Below, in pieces: positions 1-9,158 of a stretch of 64,000 bases of DNA. The translations under genes were made by a program, and so were the position numbers. Origin of the DNA: Chitinophaga pinensis DSM 2588 (lineage in GTDB: Bacteria; Bacteroidota; Bacteroidia; Chitinophagales; Chitinophagaceae); NCBI RefSeq assembly GCF_000024005.1, contig NC_013132.1, positions 3,280,001 to 3,344,000 on the forward strand. The letters run 5' to 3'. The number at the start of each line of letters is the position of its first letter. The stretch's first letter is position 1. A model generated the notes under the pieces. That model ran no database searches and was not told the origin of the DNA. It worked only from the letters and a program-made list of their open reading frames with translations.

Positions 1-292
1 ATATGCCCTTAAAACGGATGACAGGATATTTTGCTGCGTCAAAAAATAGTTCGGACCGGAGGTGTGTATCCCGTTCACTATGATTGGTATTAAGACTATC
101 AACCCTGATCTCAACATCAACAGCCGCTCCTTCAAAGCTATCCGGCGATGTACTGTACACCTGGCCTTCAAAGTCCAGGAATGCACCGCTTACATTGGCG
201 ATGGCCATATGTCGTATCTTGAATCCTACAGAGGAGTGTCCGTTATCAATTTTCCAGCTGATTTTACTTTGATCGTTCATATACTGCTTCAT
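1..292 (-). CDS. YceI family protein (partial, C-terminus outside window)
   Basis: The minus strand from 292 to the window edge reads MKQYMNDQSKISWKIDNG, then SSVGFKIRHMAIANVSGAF and later RSELFFDAAKYPVIRFKGI. These are the lipocalin-like beta strands and the LxSxxFFDxxxYPxIxF signature of YceI proteins, which bind isoprenoid-type lipids or act in stress responses. A stop codon (TAA) lies directly before ATG 292. An in-frame ATG at 280 is the other possible start. No signal peptide is visible, so it looks cytoplasmic. It follows the Crp/Fnr gene on the same strand by 84 bases and is probably co-transcribed with it. About 97 codons are present, roughly half to two thirds of a normal YceI protein. 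Confidence 0.85.
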   Translation of the reverse strand, partial: MKQYMNDQSKISWKIDNGHSSVGFKIRHMAIANVSGAFLDFEGQVYSTSPDSFEGAAVDVEIRVDSLNTNHSERDTHLRSELFFDAAKYPVIRFKGI

Positions 293-376
293 TTAGTGAT
301 GCAGCAAAGGTACCTTGGTACTACTCCCGCGTTAATAAAGCAGGTTAGTAAAAAAGCGGAAAGAAATTAATCTGGG

Positions 377-964
377 TTAAGACGTTTTTCGGGAAAGCTG
401 TTTTCTGATCTTACTTAAAAACTCTGGCGTAATGCCAAGATAAGATGCAATATACTTCTGAGGCAGGTATTGCTCTACGCCCGGAAAGGTTTCCTTTAGC
501 TTTAAATAGCGTTGCTCAGCAGGGATAGAATGACTTTCGACAAAACGCATCTGTTGTCGCATCAGGGCAGTCTGAAACAGGTTCCGGAAATACCGCTCAA
601 ACTTCAGGTACTTATCCAGCATCTGATTCTGTACTAATCTTGGTAATAGCAATAACTCGCCATCGCTTAAACCTTTAGTCGTTAATGGTGTGAGGGCCTC
701 TGTACTCAGACTATAAAGATCTCCTGACCACCAGCCCGCTGCTGCAAAACGGATCACATGATCGATGCCTTCTCCATCGGTATAATAGGTAAGCGTATAC
801 CCTTGATTGACAAATGCCAGGTAGCGCGCCGGATCGCCACTTTGCACAATGGTTTCTCCCTGTTTAAAGGGTCTGGCAATCAAACCGGATTCCAGAAAGG
901 CAATTTCCTCTTCGGTTGGTTCAACGAATTGTCGCATATGCGTAAGGAGCAACTGGATATCCAT
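377..964 (-). CDS. Crp/Fnr family transcriptional regulator
   Basis: 195 residues. Residues 10-115 form a cyclic-nucleotide-binding-like jelly roll (FKQGETIVQSGDPARYLAFV and the following beta roll). The C-terminal part carries a short helix-turn-helix reading YLPQKYIASYLGITPEFLSKIRKQL. This is the compact form, with a degenerate effector pocket, that is common in Bacteroidota, where such proteins often sit next to a small stress or oxidoreductase gene. The only close downstream gene is the YceI-like one, which is the natural candidate target. The cofactor-binding Arg/Ser pair of true CRP is not evident, so the ligand is unknown. Confidence 0.9.
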   Translation of the reverse strand: MDIQLLLTHMRQFVEPTEEEIAFLESGLIARPFKQGETIVQSGDPARYLAFVNQGYTLTYYTDGEGIDHVIRFAAAGWWSGDLYSLSTEALTPLTTKGLSDGELLLLPRLVQNQMLDKYLKFERYFRNLFQTALMRQQMRFVESHSIPAEQRYLKLKETFPGVEQYLPQKYIASYLGITPEFLSKIRKQLSRKTS

Positions 965-1033
965 AAGTAATCTTTAGTAAAGTGCTGAAAAATATTGCCA
1001 GACTCAATGCATTCATTTGCACCCCGTCATCCT

Positions 1034-4000
1034 TTATAAGTCTGCCCCGTCACTAACACCGGTACCCCCATTTGGGGTTGATTGCCGCGACGGAAGTATA
1101 ATCGTAAACTTACTGCCCTCACCCTCAACAGACATTGCATGAATAATACCATGATGGTTAATTACCACTTTTTTGCATAATGCCAGTCCTATACCGGTCC
1201 CCGCATAAGCTGTGCGGTGATGTAGTTTTTGAAACATGGTAAAGATCTGATCAGCATATTTCTGATCGAAGCCGATGCCATTGTCTGTTATGACAATTTT
1301 GACATATTCCGCTGACGGGTCAGGTACACTAAGTAAAGCTACATCCGCTGATGTTGCTATACTGGCTTGCACGGTAATAGCCGGAGTTCTTCTGGTATCG
1401 CTGAATTTAAGTGCATTCGAAAGCAAATTGAAGAAAAGCTGCTGCATTTGTAGTGGTACTGCCTCTATGACCGGTAGATCGGTATATGTAATTTTTGCCT
1501 GTGACCTGTTGATTTGTAGCTCCAGATCAACTAGTAAGTTCTCTAGAATTGTATTGAGATCAGTTGATGTGAATGCTACCTCCTTTATACTGAGGCGTGA
1601 AAAATTCAGGAGGTCATTAATCAGGTTACGCATCCGCGCAGATGAAGTCATTATTTTCTCCAGATATCTGCCAGCTTTCTGTTGATCTGAAGAAATTTCA
1701 TTTGCGAGCATCTGCGAATAGAGCAATATCTTGCGAAGCGGTTCTTGCAGATCGTGACTTGCAGCGAAAGCAAATTGCTCAAGTTCGGCATTGATCTTTG
1801 TCAGGTCAGCAGTACGATCCCTTACCATGCGCTCCAGTTCTTTCTGAAACAGGCGTTGACTTTCTGCACGCTCCCTGAGATGCGTATTTGCAAGTTCCGC
1901 TTTCCTGAGCTGTAGCTGTGTGGATACCCTGGCAATCAGTTCGTCCGCATAGAATGGTTTAATGATGTAGTCATTTGCTCCTTTCTCAAGCCCCTCTATG
2001 GTGGCTTCTTTTCCTGCCCGGGCAGACAGCAGAATCACTGGAATGTTGCTGATTTCAACATCGCTTTTTATGGCATTCAGCAGTTCAAAACCATTCATGT
2101 CAGGCATCATCACATCAGAGACTACAAGTGCAGGAGCCTCCTGATAGATCAATGATAGTGCTTCACGCCCGTTGCTGGCAGTTATTACTTTCCAGTGCCT
2201 TGAGAGCATTTTTTGAATATAGTTGGCCATCTGTGAATTGTCATCCACTACAAGGATAAGATCTCCATCCGCATCGGTAGTAGTAATTGCTTTGTCATCC
2301 ATCCTTTGCCAGGAAGAAATTTCATTAGTATAACTTTCCTGTAAGAAATCAGTTCCCTCTTTATCAATGAATTCCCTGATTGACTTAGCATCCAGGTGAG
2401 CAGTACCTTTTGGTATACGTATGGTAAATGTTGTGCCAACGTCCGGTTGACTGACAGCCGTAATGTCTCCTCCATGGATGGTCACCAATTCTTTGGTAAG
2501 TGCGAGCCCGATTCCTGTACCCTCATGCGTACGTGAACGCGATGAGGTGACACGATGAAATCTGTCAAATATATGGGGCAACTCTTCTGCAGGTATCCCC
2601 ACACCAGTATCTGAAATTATAAGCACCGCATTTTCAGCTGTTTCCTGCAAGGAGACAGAAATGCCACCTGTAAAAGTGAATTTAAGCGCATTGGATAAAA
2701 TGTTAAAGACAATTTTCTCCCACATCTGTGTATCCACATAGATAACGTCGCTTAGTTGGGTACAATCGATGTGAAAGAAGAGATTTTCTTTTTTAATAGC
2801 CGATTCAAAAGAACTGGCTAGCTCAGTTGTAAACTGTGATAAATCGACAGGAGTATAACTGGCCTGCATTCTATGAGCCTCTATACGTGAGAAATCCAGT
2901 AATGTATTTACCAGCTTTAGCAACCTGACCGCATTGCTGTAAGCAATACTGACTTGATCAATGGTGTGCTTGCTACTTGAATTGGCCTGATGGATAAGGA
3001 TGTCGTGGAGCGGTCCCAGGATCAACGTAAGGGGCGTCCTGAATTCATGACTGATATTATTGAAAAAAGCAGTTTTAGCCCTGTCAATTTCCGCCAGATA
3101 AGCTGTGCGCTTACGCTCTTCATCATAAGCAAATGCATTTCTGACAGCTACAGATATTTGTCCGGACAGCAGTGCATAAAACGATAAGTAGTTTTCATCC
3201 AGTACCGCATTAGGGTTAACTCCTGCGACCAGCATCCCAAGTGGCCTGGATGGTATCGCGGAAGGAATGGGTATTGTTACTGATTTTTGTACCAGTTCGT
3301 TCCATAATCCTCCCCGTACTGTCATGAATTGCGCTACATTATCAGTTATGATGGTTTGCCCATGCATAGCCTTCTCCATCTGCCATGGGGCAGATGCATA
3401 TTCATCGGCAGGCACGCCCGTCATCCCACGACAAACCCATTGCTCATTTTCCAGCATATATAGGATCGTGAATGGGAGATCTGTTGTATAATTACCAGCT
3501 ACTGCCATAATATCCTCAAACACCTGTTCAATACTATTGGCGTTACTGGCTGCAGCAGAAAGATCACGTTGTATGCGTAACCGTCTTTCTGCTACAACCT
3601 GATGGGTGATTTCACTGCACACACAAAGCATCCCCGAAATCTTATTCTCATCATTTTCAACAGCGCTATAGGAAAGACTGAAATATGTTTCTTCATTAAA
3701 CCCAGTACGATTTACAGCAAGTAATTGCTCAGGTACCCAGTTGGATATGCCGGTAGTCATCACTTCTGTGATCATCGGTCCTATGACGGCCCATGATTCA
3801 GCTTGGGTTTCCTTGATTGACTTGCCCAGGGCATAGGGATGCTTATCGCCGATCAACGCGGTGTAAGCATCATTATATATTTGAATAAGCTCTTCTCCCC
3901 ATAATAATATCATCGGATATCTCGAACCAAGCAACATCTTAATCGTGGATATAAGACTTTGCGGCCAGGAGGATCTTTCACCTACAGGGGTCTTTGACCA

Positions 4001-4075
4001 GTCCAAAGAAAGAATTCTCTCGGCCATGCCCTGGTTTAAATCACGTCTTTTTGAATCCATTATTCCTCTATCCAT
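1034..4075 (-). CDS. Hybrid sensor histidine kinase with two kinase cores (PAS-GAF-HisKA-HATPase-REC-HisKA-HATPase)
   Basis: 1013 residues, no transmembrane segment, so probably a cytoplasmic sensor. In order: PAS-like fold (about 40-165), GAF-like domain (170-315), HisKA with phospho-acceptor H343 in ISHEFRTP, HATPase with N, G1 (DTGVGIP) and G2 (GTGIGLAL) boxes to about 555, a receiver domain with acceptor D654 in VVSDVMMPDMNG and conserved K706, a coiled-coil linker (720-765), then a second HisKA with H774 in ASHDLQEP and a second HATPase (DNGIGF, GTGIGLAL). The second core resembles phytochrome-type kinases. ATG 4060 (residue 6) is an alternative start, preceded closely by AGAGGA. It is divergent from the metal-efflux operon, but nothing in the sequence ties it to metals. 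No partner regulator is adjacent. Confidence 0.92.
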   Translation of the reverse strand: MDRGIMDSKRRDLNQGMAERILSLDWSKTPVGERSSWPQSLISTIKMLLGSRYPMILLWGEELIQIYNDAYTALIGDKHPYALGKSIKETQAESWAVIGPMITEVMTTGISNWVPEQLLAVNRTGFNEETYFSLSYSAVENDENKISGMLCVCSEITHQVVAERRLRIQRDLSAAASNANSIEQVFEDIMAVAGNYTTDLPFTILYMLENEQWVCRGMTGVPADEYASAPWQMEKAMHGQTIITDNVAQFMTVRGGLWNELVQKSVTIPIPSAIPSRPLGMLVAGVNPNAVLDENYLSFYALLSGQISVAVRNAFAYDEERKRTAYLAEIDRAKTAFFNNISHEFRTPLTLILGPLHDILIHQANSSSKHTIDQVSIAYSNAVRLLKLVNTLLDFSRIEAHRMQASYTPVDLSQFTTELASSFESAIKKENLFFHIDCTQLSDVIYVDTQMWEKIVFNILSNALKFTFTGGISVSLQETAENAVLIISDTGVGIPAEELPHIFDRFHRVTSSRSRTHEGTGIGLALTKELVTIHGGDITAVSQPDVGTTFTIRIPKGTAHLDAKSIREFIDKEGTDFLQESYTNEISSWQRMDDKAITTTDADGDLILVVDDNSQMANYIQKMLSRHWKVITASNGREALSLIYQEAPALVVSDVMMPDMNGFELLNAIKSDVEISNIPVILLSARAGKEATIEGLEKGANDYIIKPFYADELIARVSTQLQLRKAELANTHLRERAESQRLFQKELERMVRDRTADLTKINAELEQFAFAASHDLQEPLRKILLYSQMLANEISSDQQKAGRYLEKIMTSSARMRNLINDLLNFSRLSIKEVAFTSTDLNTILENLLVDLELQINRSQAKITYTDLPVIEAVPLQMQQLFFNLLSNALKFSDTRRTPAITVQASIATSADVALLSVPDPSAEYVKIVITDNGIGFDQKYADQIFTMFQKLHHRTAYAGTGIGLALCKKVVINHHGIIHAMSVEGEGSKFTIILPSRQSTPNGGTGVSDGADL

Positions 4076-4232
4076 ACTGTTTATAATAAACTAGCACAAG
4101 ATAAGGCAAAACGATGATCCGTTACTATTACAAACGGAGCAATACAGTACCCTATTCGCTGAAAAACCGGTTTGCAACGCAGTTGTTGTTTTAGTTGTTG
4201 GTGATATTCCGATAACATTTTAACTTTACATC

Positions 4233-4541
4233 ATGCGAATTGCCACTTTCATATTAAGTCTGGTTATGTTCGTGCTCGGCTTCGTGCCCTGCGCTGATGC
4301 AAACCGCTTGCCTGAAGGCAATACGCAGACGATGACGCAGAACCATGAACATAATAGTCAGCACAATGATGAATGCACTCCTTTATGTTCCTGCGCATGT
4401 TGTTCCGTTCCTTACTACCAGGTTCATTTAGATCCTATTACTATTGCCATCAGTAACTTACCAGAACCGGTGTATGCGTCTTATCTGTCTTCTCCGGTAA
4501 TAAAGATTTCCGCCTCTATCTGGCAACCTCCCCGGTTTTAA
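4233..4541 (+). CDS. DUF6660-like small Cys/His-rich secreted protein
   Basis: 102 residues. A signal peptide (MRIATFILSLVMFVLGFVPC, about 1-24) is followed by a His-rich stretch (NHEHNSQHND) and a dense cysteine cluster, CTPLCSCACCS, then a short tail ending in SIWQPPRF. Small proteins of this kind precede CzcA-type pumps in many Bacteroidota. The Cys/His content points to periplasmic metal binding or delivery, which is inference. It is the first gene of the efflux cluster, 237 bases before the pump. That gap holds a short hairpin (GTGGGA/TCCCAC, 4575-4589) and no other recognisable element. A weak TAACTTTA promoter-like element lies just upstream of the start. Confidence 0.75.
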   Translation: MRIATFILSLVMFVLGFVPCADANRLPEGNTQTMTQNHEHNSQHNDECTPLCSCACCSVPYYQVHLDPITIAISNLPEPVYASYLSSPVIKISASIWQPPRF

Positions 4542-4778
4542 TCTATTTCTTATTTATTCATCTCTTCAACCTGAGTGGGACCATCCCACATAGGTAACTC
4601 ATTCATTCATCTGAAACACGTATGCCTGCCAGTTCCTAAAACAGGACTGCTGCACATGCCTGTATCTGCCAGATAAATTGCCTTATGTTACGTCTGTTAT
4701 AGACGCCGCCGTCGCATGATGTGATCTGTTGCGGTATTACGCTCTTGCAGATCGTAACCGCGATTAAAATAGTTGGAA

Positions 4779-7700
4779 ATGCTAAATAGAATCATTCAAT
4801 TTTCCATAAAGAATAAGTTGATCATTGCGCTCATGACTTTGGGCCTGGTCATCTGGGGGATCTACTCGCTGAAAAAATTACCCATTGACGCCGTTCCCGA
4901 TATTACGAATAACCAGGTACAGGTAATCACCTTGTCTCCATCGCTTGCAGCGCAGGAGGTAGAACGCCTGATATCTTTTCCTGTGGAGCAGGTGATGTCT
5001 ACTATCCCCGAACTGGAACAGGTACGTTCTATCTCCAGGTTTGGCCTGTCAGTGGTGACCATCGTTTTTAATGACGATGTGGATATTTACTGGGCACGCC
5101 AGCAGGTTAACGAGAAGCTGGCCGAGGCTAAGAATAATATACCCGCAGGTCTGGGTAATCCGGAGATCTCGCCTATATCAACCGGACTGGGAGAAATATA
5201 CCAGTATGTTATTCACGCAAAGCCTGGTTTTGAAGAAAAGTACAATGCCAGGGAGTTACGTAGTATACAGGACTGGATCGTGCGTCGACAGCTGTTGGGA
5301 ACACCCGGTGTAGCCGAAGTGAACAGTTTCGGTGGATTACTCAAGCAGTACGAAATAGCACTCGATCCGGATAAATTGCGTAGCTATAATCTCAGCATCA
5401 CAGAGATCTTTAATGCACTGCAACTGAACAGCCGGAACGCCGGTGGTGCCTATATAGATAAAAAGCCGAATGCATATTTCATTCGTACAGAAGGTCTGGT
5501 GGAAAACCTGGATGATATTAATAAAATTGTTGTGAAAAATAGTGAAGCCGGTGTGCCCGTCCTGATACGTGACGTTGCCACGGTGCAGATCGGTAATTCC
5601 ATCCGATATGGCGCCCTGACCCGTACTTCTGCGAATAGCAGCGGGGAGGCAGTAGGAGGAATCGTGATGATGTTGAAAGGCGCCAATGCCAAAAAGGTAG
5701 TAGGGGAAGTGAAATCGAGGATCGGACGTATTAGTAAAACCTTGCCGGAAGGGGTCGTTATAGAACCATTCCTGGATCGTAGCGCCCTGGTAGACCGGGC
5801 AATTGGTACCGTAGCCAAAAACCTGATCGAAGGCGCCCTGATCGTCATTTTTGTACTTGTGATATTCCTGGGCAACCTGCGGGCCGGATTAGTAGTGGCC
5901 TCCGTGATTCCATTAGCGATGCTCTTCGCCATCGGCATGATGAACGTTTTTGGTGTATCGGGCAACCTCATGAGTCTTGGTGCAATAGACTTCGGCCTTA
6001 TTGTCGACGGTGCTGTGATCATCGTAGAAGCAACCATGCACCACCTTGGCCTCAAAAACCGGGGTAAACTAACGCAGGAGGAAATGGATGAGGAAGTACT
6101 GGAGTCCGCTGTAAAGATCCGTTCTGCTGCTGCTTTCGGCGAAATCATCATCCTGATCGTTTATCTGCCTATTCTCGCCCTGGTCGGTATTGAAGGTAAG
6201 ATGTTCCGCCCGATGGCTGAAACCGTCTCTTTTGCCATCCTGGGAGCCTTTATACTGTCTATGACCTACGTTCCCATGGTATCAGCATTGGTATTGAGTA
6301 AGAATACCACACATAAGCGGACTTTCTCTGACCGTATGATGGATTTCCTGCACAGACGCTATATCCCTATCATAAAAGGTGCACTGAGAAAACGTTTGCT
6401 CGTTACTATTACAGCTGCCACCTTACTGGTGATAAGTATATTAGTCTTCTCCCGCATGGGTGGTGAATTTATTCCCAGCCTGGAAGAGGGTGATTTCGCG
6501 GTAGAGACCCGTCTGCTGACCGGTAGCTCCTTGTCGCAGACTATCGACAAGGTAAACCAGGCTTCCGCTATCCTGGTAAAGCAATTCCCCGAAGTAAAGG
6601 AAGTAGTCGGAAAGATCGGTGCTGCGGAAATACCAACTGATCCTATGCCGATGGAAGCCTGTGACCTGACCATCATCCTGAAAGATAAAAAGGAATGGAC
6701 ATCTGCCCGCAATAGGGACGAACTGACAGAAAAGATGAGCGAGGCGCTGAAACAGGTGCCGGGTGTAAACTTTGGCTTCTCTCAGCCTATACAATTACGC
6801 TCCAATGAATTGATATCAGGTGTAAGACAGGATATTGGTATAAAGATTTTTGGGGACGACCTCGACGTACTTACACAATTGTCAAAGAAGATCGGCACAA
6901 TCGTTTCCAAAGTGGATGGTGCAAAAGATCTGTACCTGGAACAGGCGGAAGGCTTGCCTCAGATCGTTGTGAACATTAACCGTGACCGTATCGCACAGTA
7001 TGGCCTGAGTGTAGAAAGTGTCAATGAAGCAGTAAATGCTGCTTTCGCCGGACAATCAGCGGGCCTGGTCTATGAAGGTGAACAACGATATGATATGGTC
7101 GTAAGACTATCACAACAAAACCGCCAGAGCATCGAAGATGTAAGGAATATATACATCACTTCTTCTACCGGTATTCAGGTACCACTGGAACAACTCGCAG
7201 ATGTAACTTTTAAACTGGGCCCTAACCAGATCCAGCGTGAAGACACAAAGAGAAGGATTATAGTCGGACTCAACGTACGCGGAAAAGACATACAAAGTGT
7301 AGTAAATGAGATCGAAGGAAAGATCAATCAGCAGATCAAACTGCCCACCGGTTATTATATTACTTACGGTGGACAATTCGAAAACCTGAAAGCAGCCAGC
7401 GCCAGACTCTCCCTCGCCGTGCCGGTTGCCCTGGGATTGATCCTCCTGCTGCTCTATTTTACCTTCGGCTCTGTAAAACAATCGCTCCTCATATTCACCG
7501 CGATTCCGATGGCAGCTATCGGAGGAATCTTTGCCTTACTCCTGAGAGGGATGCCTTTCAGTATCTCGGCAGGTGTTGGTTTTATCGCCCTCTTTGGTGT
7601 GGCCGTATTAAATGGTATTGTGCTCATTACTGAGTTTAACCGCCTGCGGAAAGAAGATGACGGCTATTCACTGGATGAAATAGTGCTGAAAGGAACAGAA

Positions 7701-9158
7701 GTACGTCTACGACCGGTATTAATGACGGCAACAGTGGCTTCCCTCGGCTTTTTGCCAATGGCTATTTCAACTGCTGCCGGTGCAGAAGTACAGAAACCCT
7801 TAGCCTCAGTAGTGATTGGCGGATTGATCACCTCAACCATCCTTACCCTGGTCGTACTGCCGGTATTATACACCTACTTCGAAGGCTGGAAGCCTAAAAT
7901 ATCGAAACTGCCGGCAGTAGCCTCCATCATATTGCTGCTGGGATCACTCCTGACATTCTCCCCGGCAGCCAAAGCCCAGGATCAACGTAGCGGTCTGACT
8001 ATGGAAGCGGCTATCCAAACCGCCATCAAAAACAATTCTGCCATCCGTTCCGCTAATCTGGAGATCGACCGGCAACAGGCATTAAAAGGAACATCAGGAG
8101 ACATCGGTAAAACGAACCTGGATGTCCAGTATGGACAGTTCAACAGTAATAACCGGGATAATAACATCACCATATCCCAGTCTATTCCTTATCCAGGCGT
8201 ATTAAAGAATCGTAGCAAACTGGCGGAGGCGCGTATCGAAGGTGCAAAGACCGGACTGGCAGTAAATCAGACCGGACTGATTTACGAAGTAAGGAGTGCA
8301 TATGGACAATTATCCTACTACTATGCACTGGAAGTACTGTATAAACAACAGGATTCTATCTATGGAAGATTTCAGAAAGCGGCGGCCCTCCGTTATCAGA
8401 CAGGCGAAACAAGACTCCTGGAGTCCGCCACCGCCGAGACCCAGCGCAATGAAATACATAATCAGATGGAGAAGAACGAGGCGGACATTCGCGCTTATAA
8501 AGCAGAATTACAACGCCTGCTGAACACGCCGGATGATATCATACTCGCTGAAGAAGAGTACAAGCCCGATGCATATTTATTAACACCGCCTGACACCAAT
8601 ACACAGCAAAGTCCCTTACTGGCACAGCAGAAACAACAGGTTGAAATCGCAGAAAGGGCTGTACATCTTGAACGTTCTTTGTCCGCGCCAGACTTTACCC
8701 TGGGTTACTTTAACCAGTCTATTATCGGTATGCAGAATGTCAACGGACAGGATGTATACTTCGGTGGGGGAAAGCGTTTCCAGGGACTGCAGGCCGGTAT
8801 TGCTATCCCGATATTCTTCAGGTCCTTCGCTTCCCGCGTGAAAGCTGCGAAGATCGAAAAGCAGATAGCCGAAAGTCAGTTAATGTTATTGCAGAACAAT
8901 CTGCAGGGAGAATACAAACAGGCATACCAGGAAATGCTAAAGAATGCGCGCAGTATTGAATATTACCAGAAAAGCGCATTGCCCAACGCAGTGCTTATTC
9001 TGAAGCAGGCGCAGCTATCCTTTCAGAATGGAGAAGTGGGTTATGTGGAGTATCTGCAGGCACTCAGGACGGCTTCAGACCTGCGTTTTAATTATCTGCA
9101 AACAGTCAATCAATATAATCAATCAGTTTACCGGATCAAATACCTGGTTGGTCTATAA
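4779..9158 (+). CDS. CzcA/CusA-type heavy-metal RND transporter fused to a TolC-family outer-membrane factor
   Basis: 1459 residues from ATG 4779. An in-frame TTG at 4773 is possible, but the paralogue at 57026-61378 also begins MLxxIIQFSxKNKL. Residues 1-1040 are a complete proton-driven HME-RND pump. TM4 holds the proton-relay triad D404, D410 and E417 in DFGLIVDGAVIIVE, matching the CzcA pattern. A hydrophobic segment ending in SPAAKA-Q (cut predicted after A1066) resembles a signal peptide, and from about 1075 the chain is a TolC-type channel with its two repeats (AIQTAIKNNSAIRSA and GYFNQSIIGMQNVNGQD). The adaptor follows with no gap. Substrate is a divalent or monovalent metal ion; the neighbouring P1B ATPase favours Co/Ni/Zn/Cd. 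Confidence 0.95.
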   Translation: MLNRIIQFSIKNKLIIALMTLGLVIWGIYSLKKLPIDAVPDITNNQVQVITLSPSLAAQEVERLISFPVEQVMSTIPELEQVRSISRFGLSVVTIVFNDDVDIYWARQQVNEKLAEAKNNIPAGLGNPEISPISTGLGEIYQYVIHAKPGFEEKYNARELRSIQDWIVRRQLLGTPGVAEVNSFGGLLKQYEIALDPDKLRSYNLSITEIFNALQLNSRNAGGAYIDKKPNAYFIRTEGLVENLDDINKIVVKNSEAGVPVLIRDVATVQIGNSIRYGALTRTSANSSGEAVGGIVMMLKGANAKKVVGEVKSRIGRISKTLPEGVVIEPFLDRSALVDRAIGTVAKNLIEGALIVIFVLVIFLGNLRAGLVVASVIPLAMLFAIGMMNVFGVSGNLMSLGAIDFGLIVDGAVIIVEATMHHLGLKNRGKLTQEEMDEEVLESAVKIRSAAAFGEIIILIVYLPILALVGIEGKMFRPMAETVSFAILGAFILSMTYVPMVSALVLSKNTTHKRTFSDRMMDFLHRRYIPIIKGALRKRLLVTITAATLLVISILVFSRMGGEFIPSLEEGDFAVETRLLTGSSLSQTIDKVNQASAILVKQFPEVKEVVGKIGAAEIPTDPMPMEACDLTIILKDKKEWTSARNRDELTEKMSEALKQVPGVNFGFSQPIQLRSNELISGVRQDIGIKIFGDDLDVLTQLSKKIGTIVSKVDGAKDLYLEQAEGLPQIVVNINRDRIAQYGLSVESVNEAVNAAFAGQSAGLVYEGEQRYDMVVRLSQQNRQSIEDVRNIYITSSTGIQVPLEQLADVTFKLGPNQIQREDTKRRIIVGLNVRGKDIQSVVNEIEGKINQQIKLPTGYYITYGGQFENLKAASARLSLAVPVALGLILLLLYFTFGSVKQSLLIFTAIPMAAIGGIFALLLRGMPFSISAGVGFIALFGVAVLNGIVLITEFNRLRKEDDGYSLDEIVLKGTEVRLRPVLMTATVASLGFLPMAISTAAGAEVQKPLASVVIGGLITSTILTLVVLPVLYTYFEGWKPKISKLPAVASIILLLGSLLTFSPAAKAQDQRSGLTMEAAIQTAIKNNSAIRSANLEIDRQQALKGTSGDIGKTNLDVQYGQFNSNNRDNNITISQSIPYPGVLKNRSKLAEARIEGAKTGLAVNQTGLIYEVRSAYGQLSYYYALEVLYKQQDSIYGRFQKAAALRYQTGETRLLESATAETQRNEIHNQMEKNEADIRAYKAELQRLLNTPDDIILAEEEYKPDAYLLTPPDTNTQQSPLLAQQKQQVEIAERAVHLERSLSAPDFTLGYFNQSIIGMQNVNGQDVYFGGGKRFQGLQAGIAIPIFFRSFASRVKAAKIEKQIAESQLMLLQNNLQGEYKQAYQEMLKNARSIEYYQKSALPNAVLILKQAQLSFQNGEVGYVEYLQALRTASDLRFNYLQTVNQYNQSVYRIKYLVGL

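Noticed and set aside
62..370. Open plus-strand frame of 102 codons at the window start
   Set aside because: It is antisense to the YceI-like gene, whose minus-strand translation has clear family motifs.
5450..6151. 233-codon minus-strand frame
   Set aside because: Lies wholly inside the RND pump gene; Ser/Thr/Ile-rich translation typical of an antisense shadow, and the plus frame carries all pump motifs.
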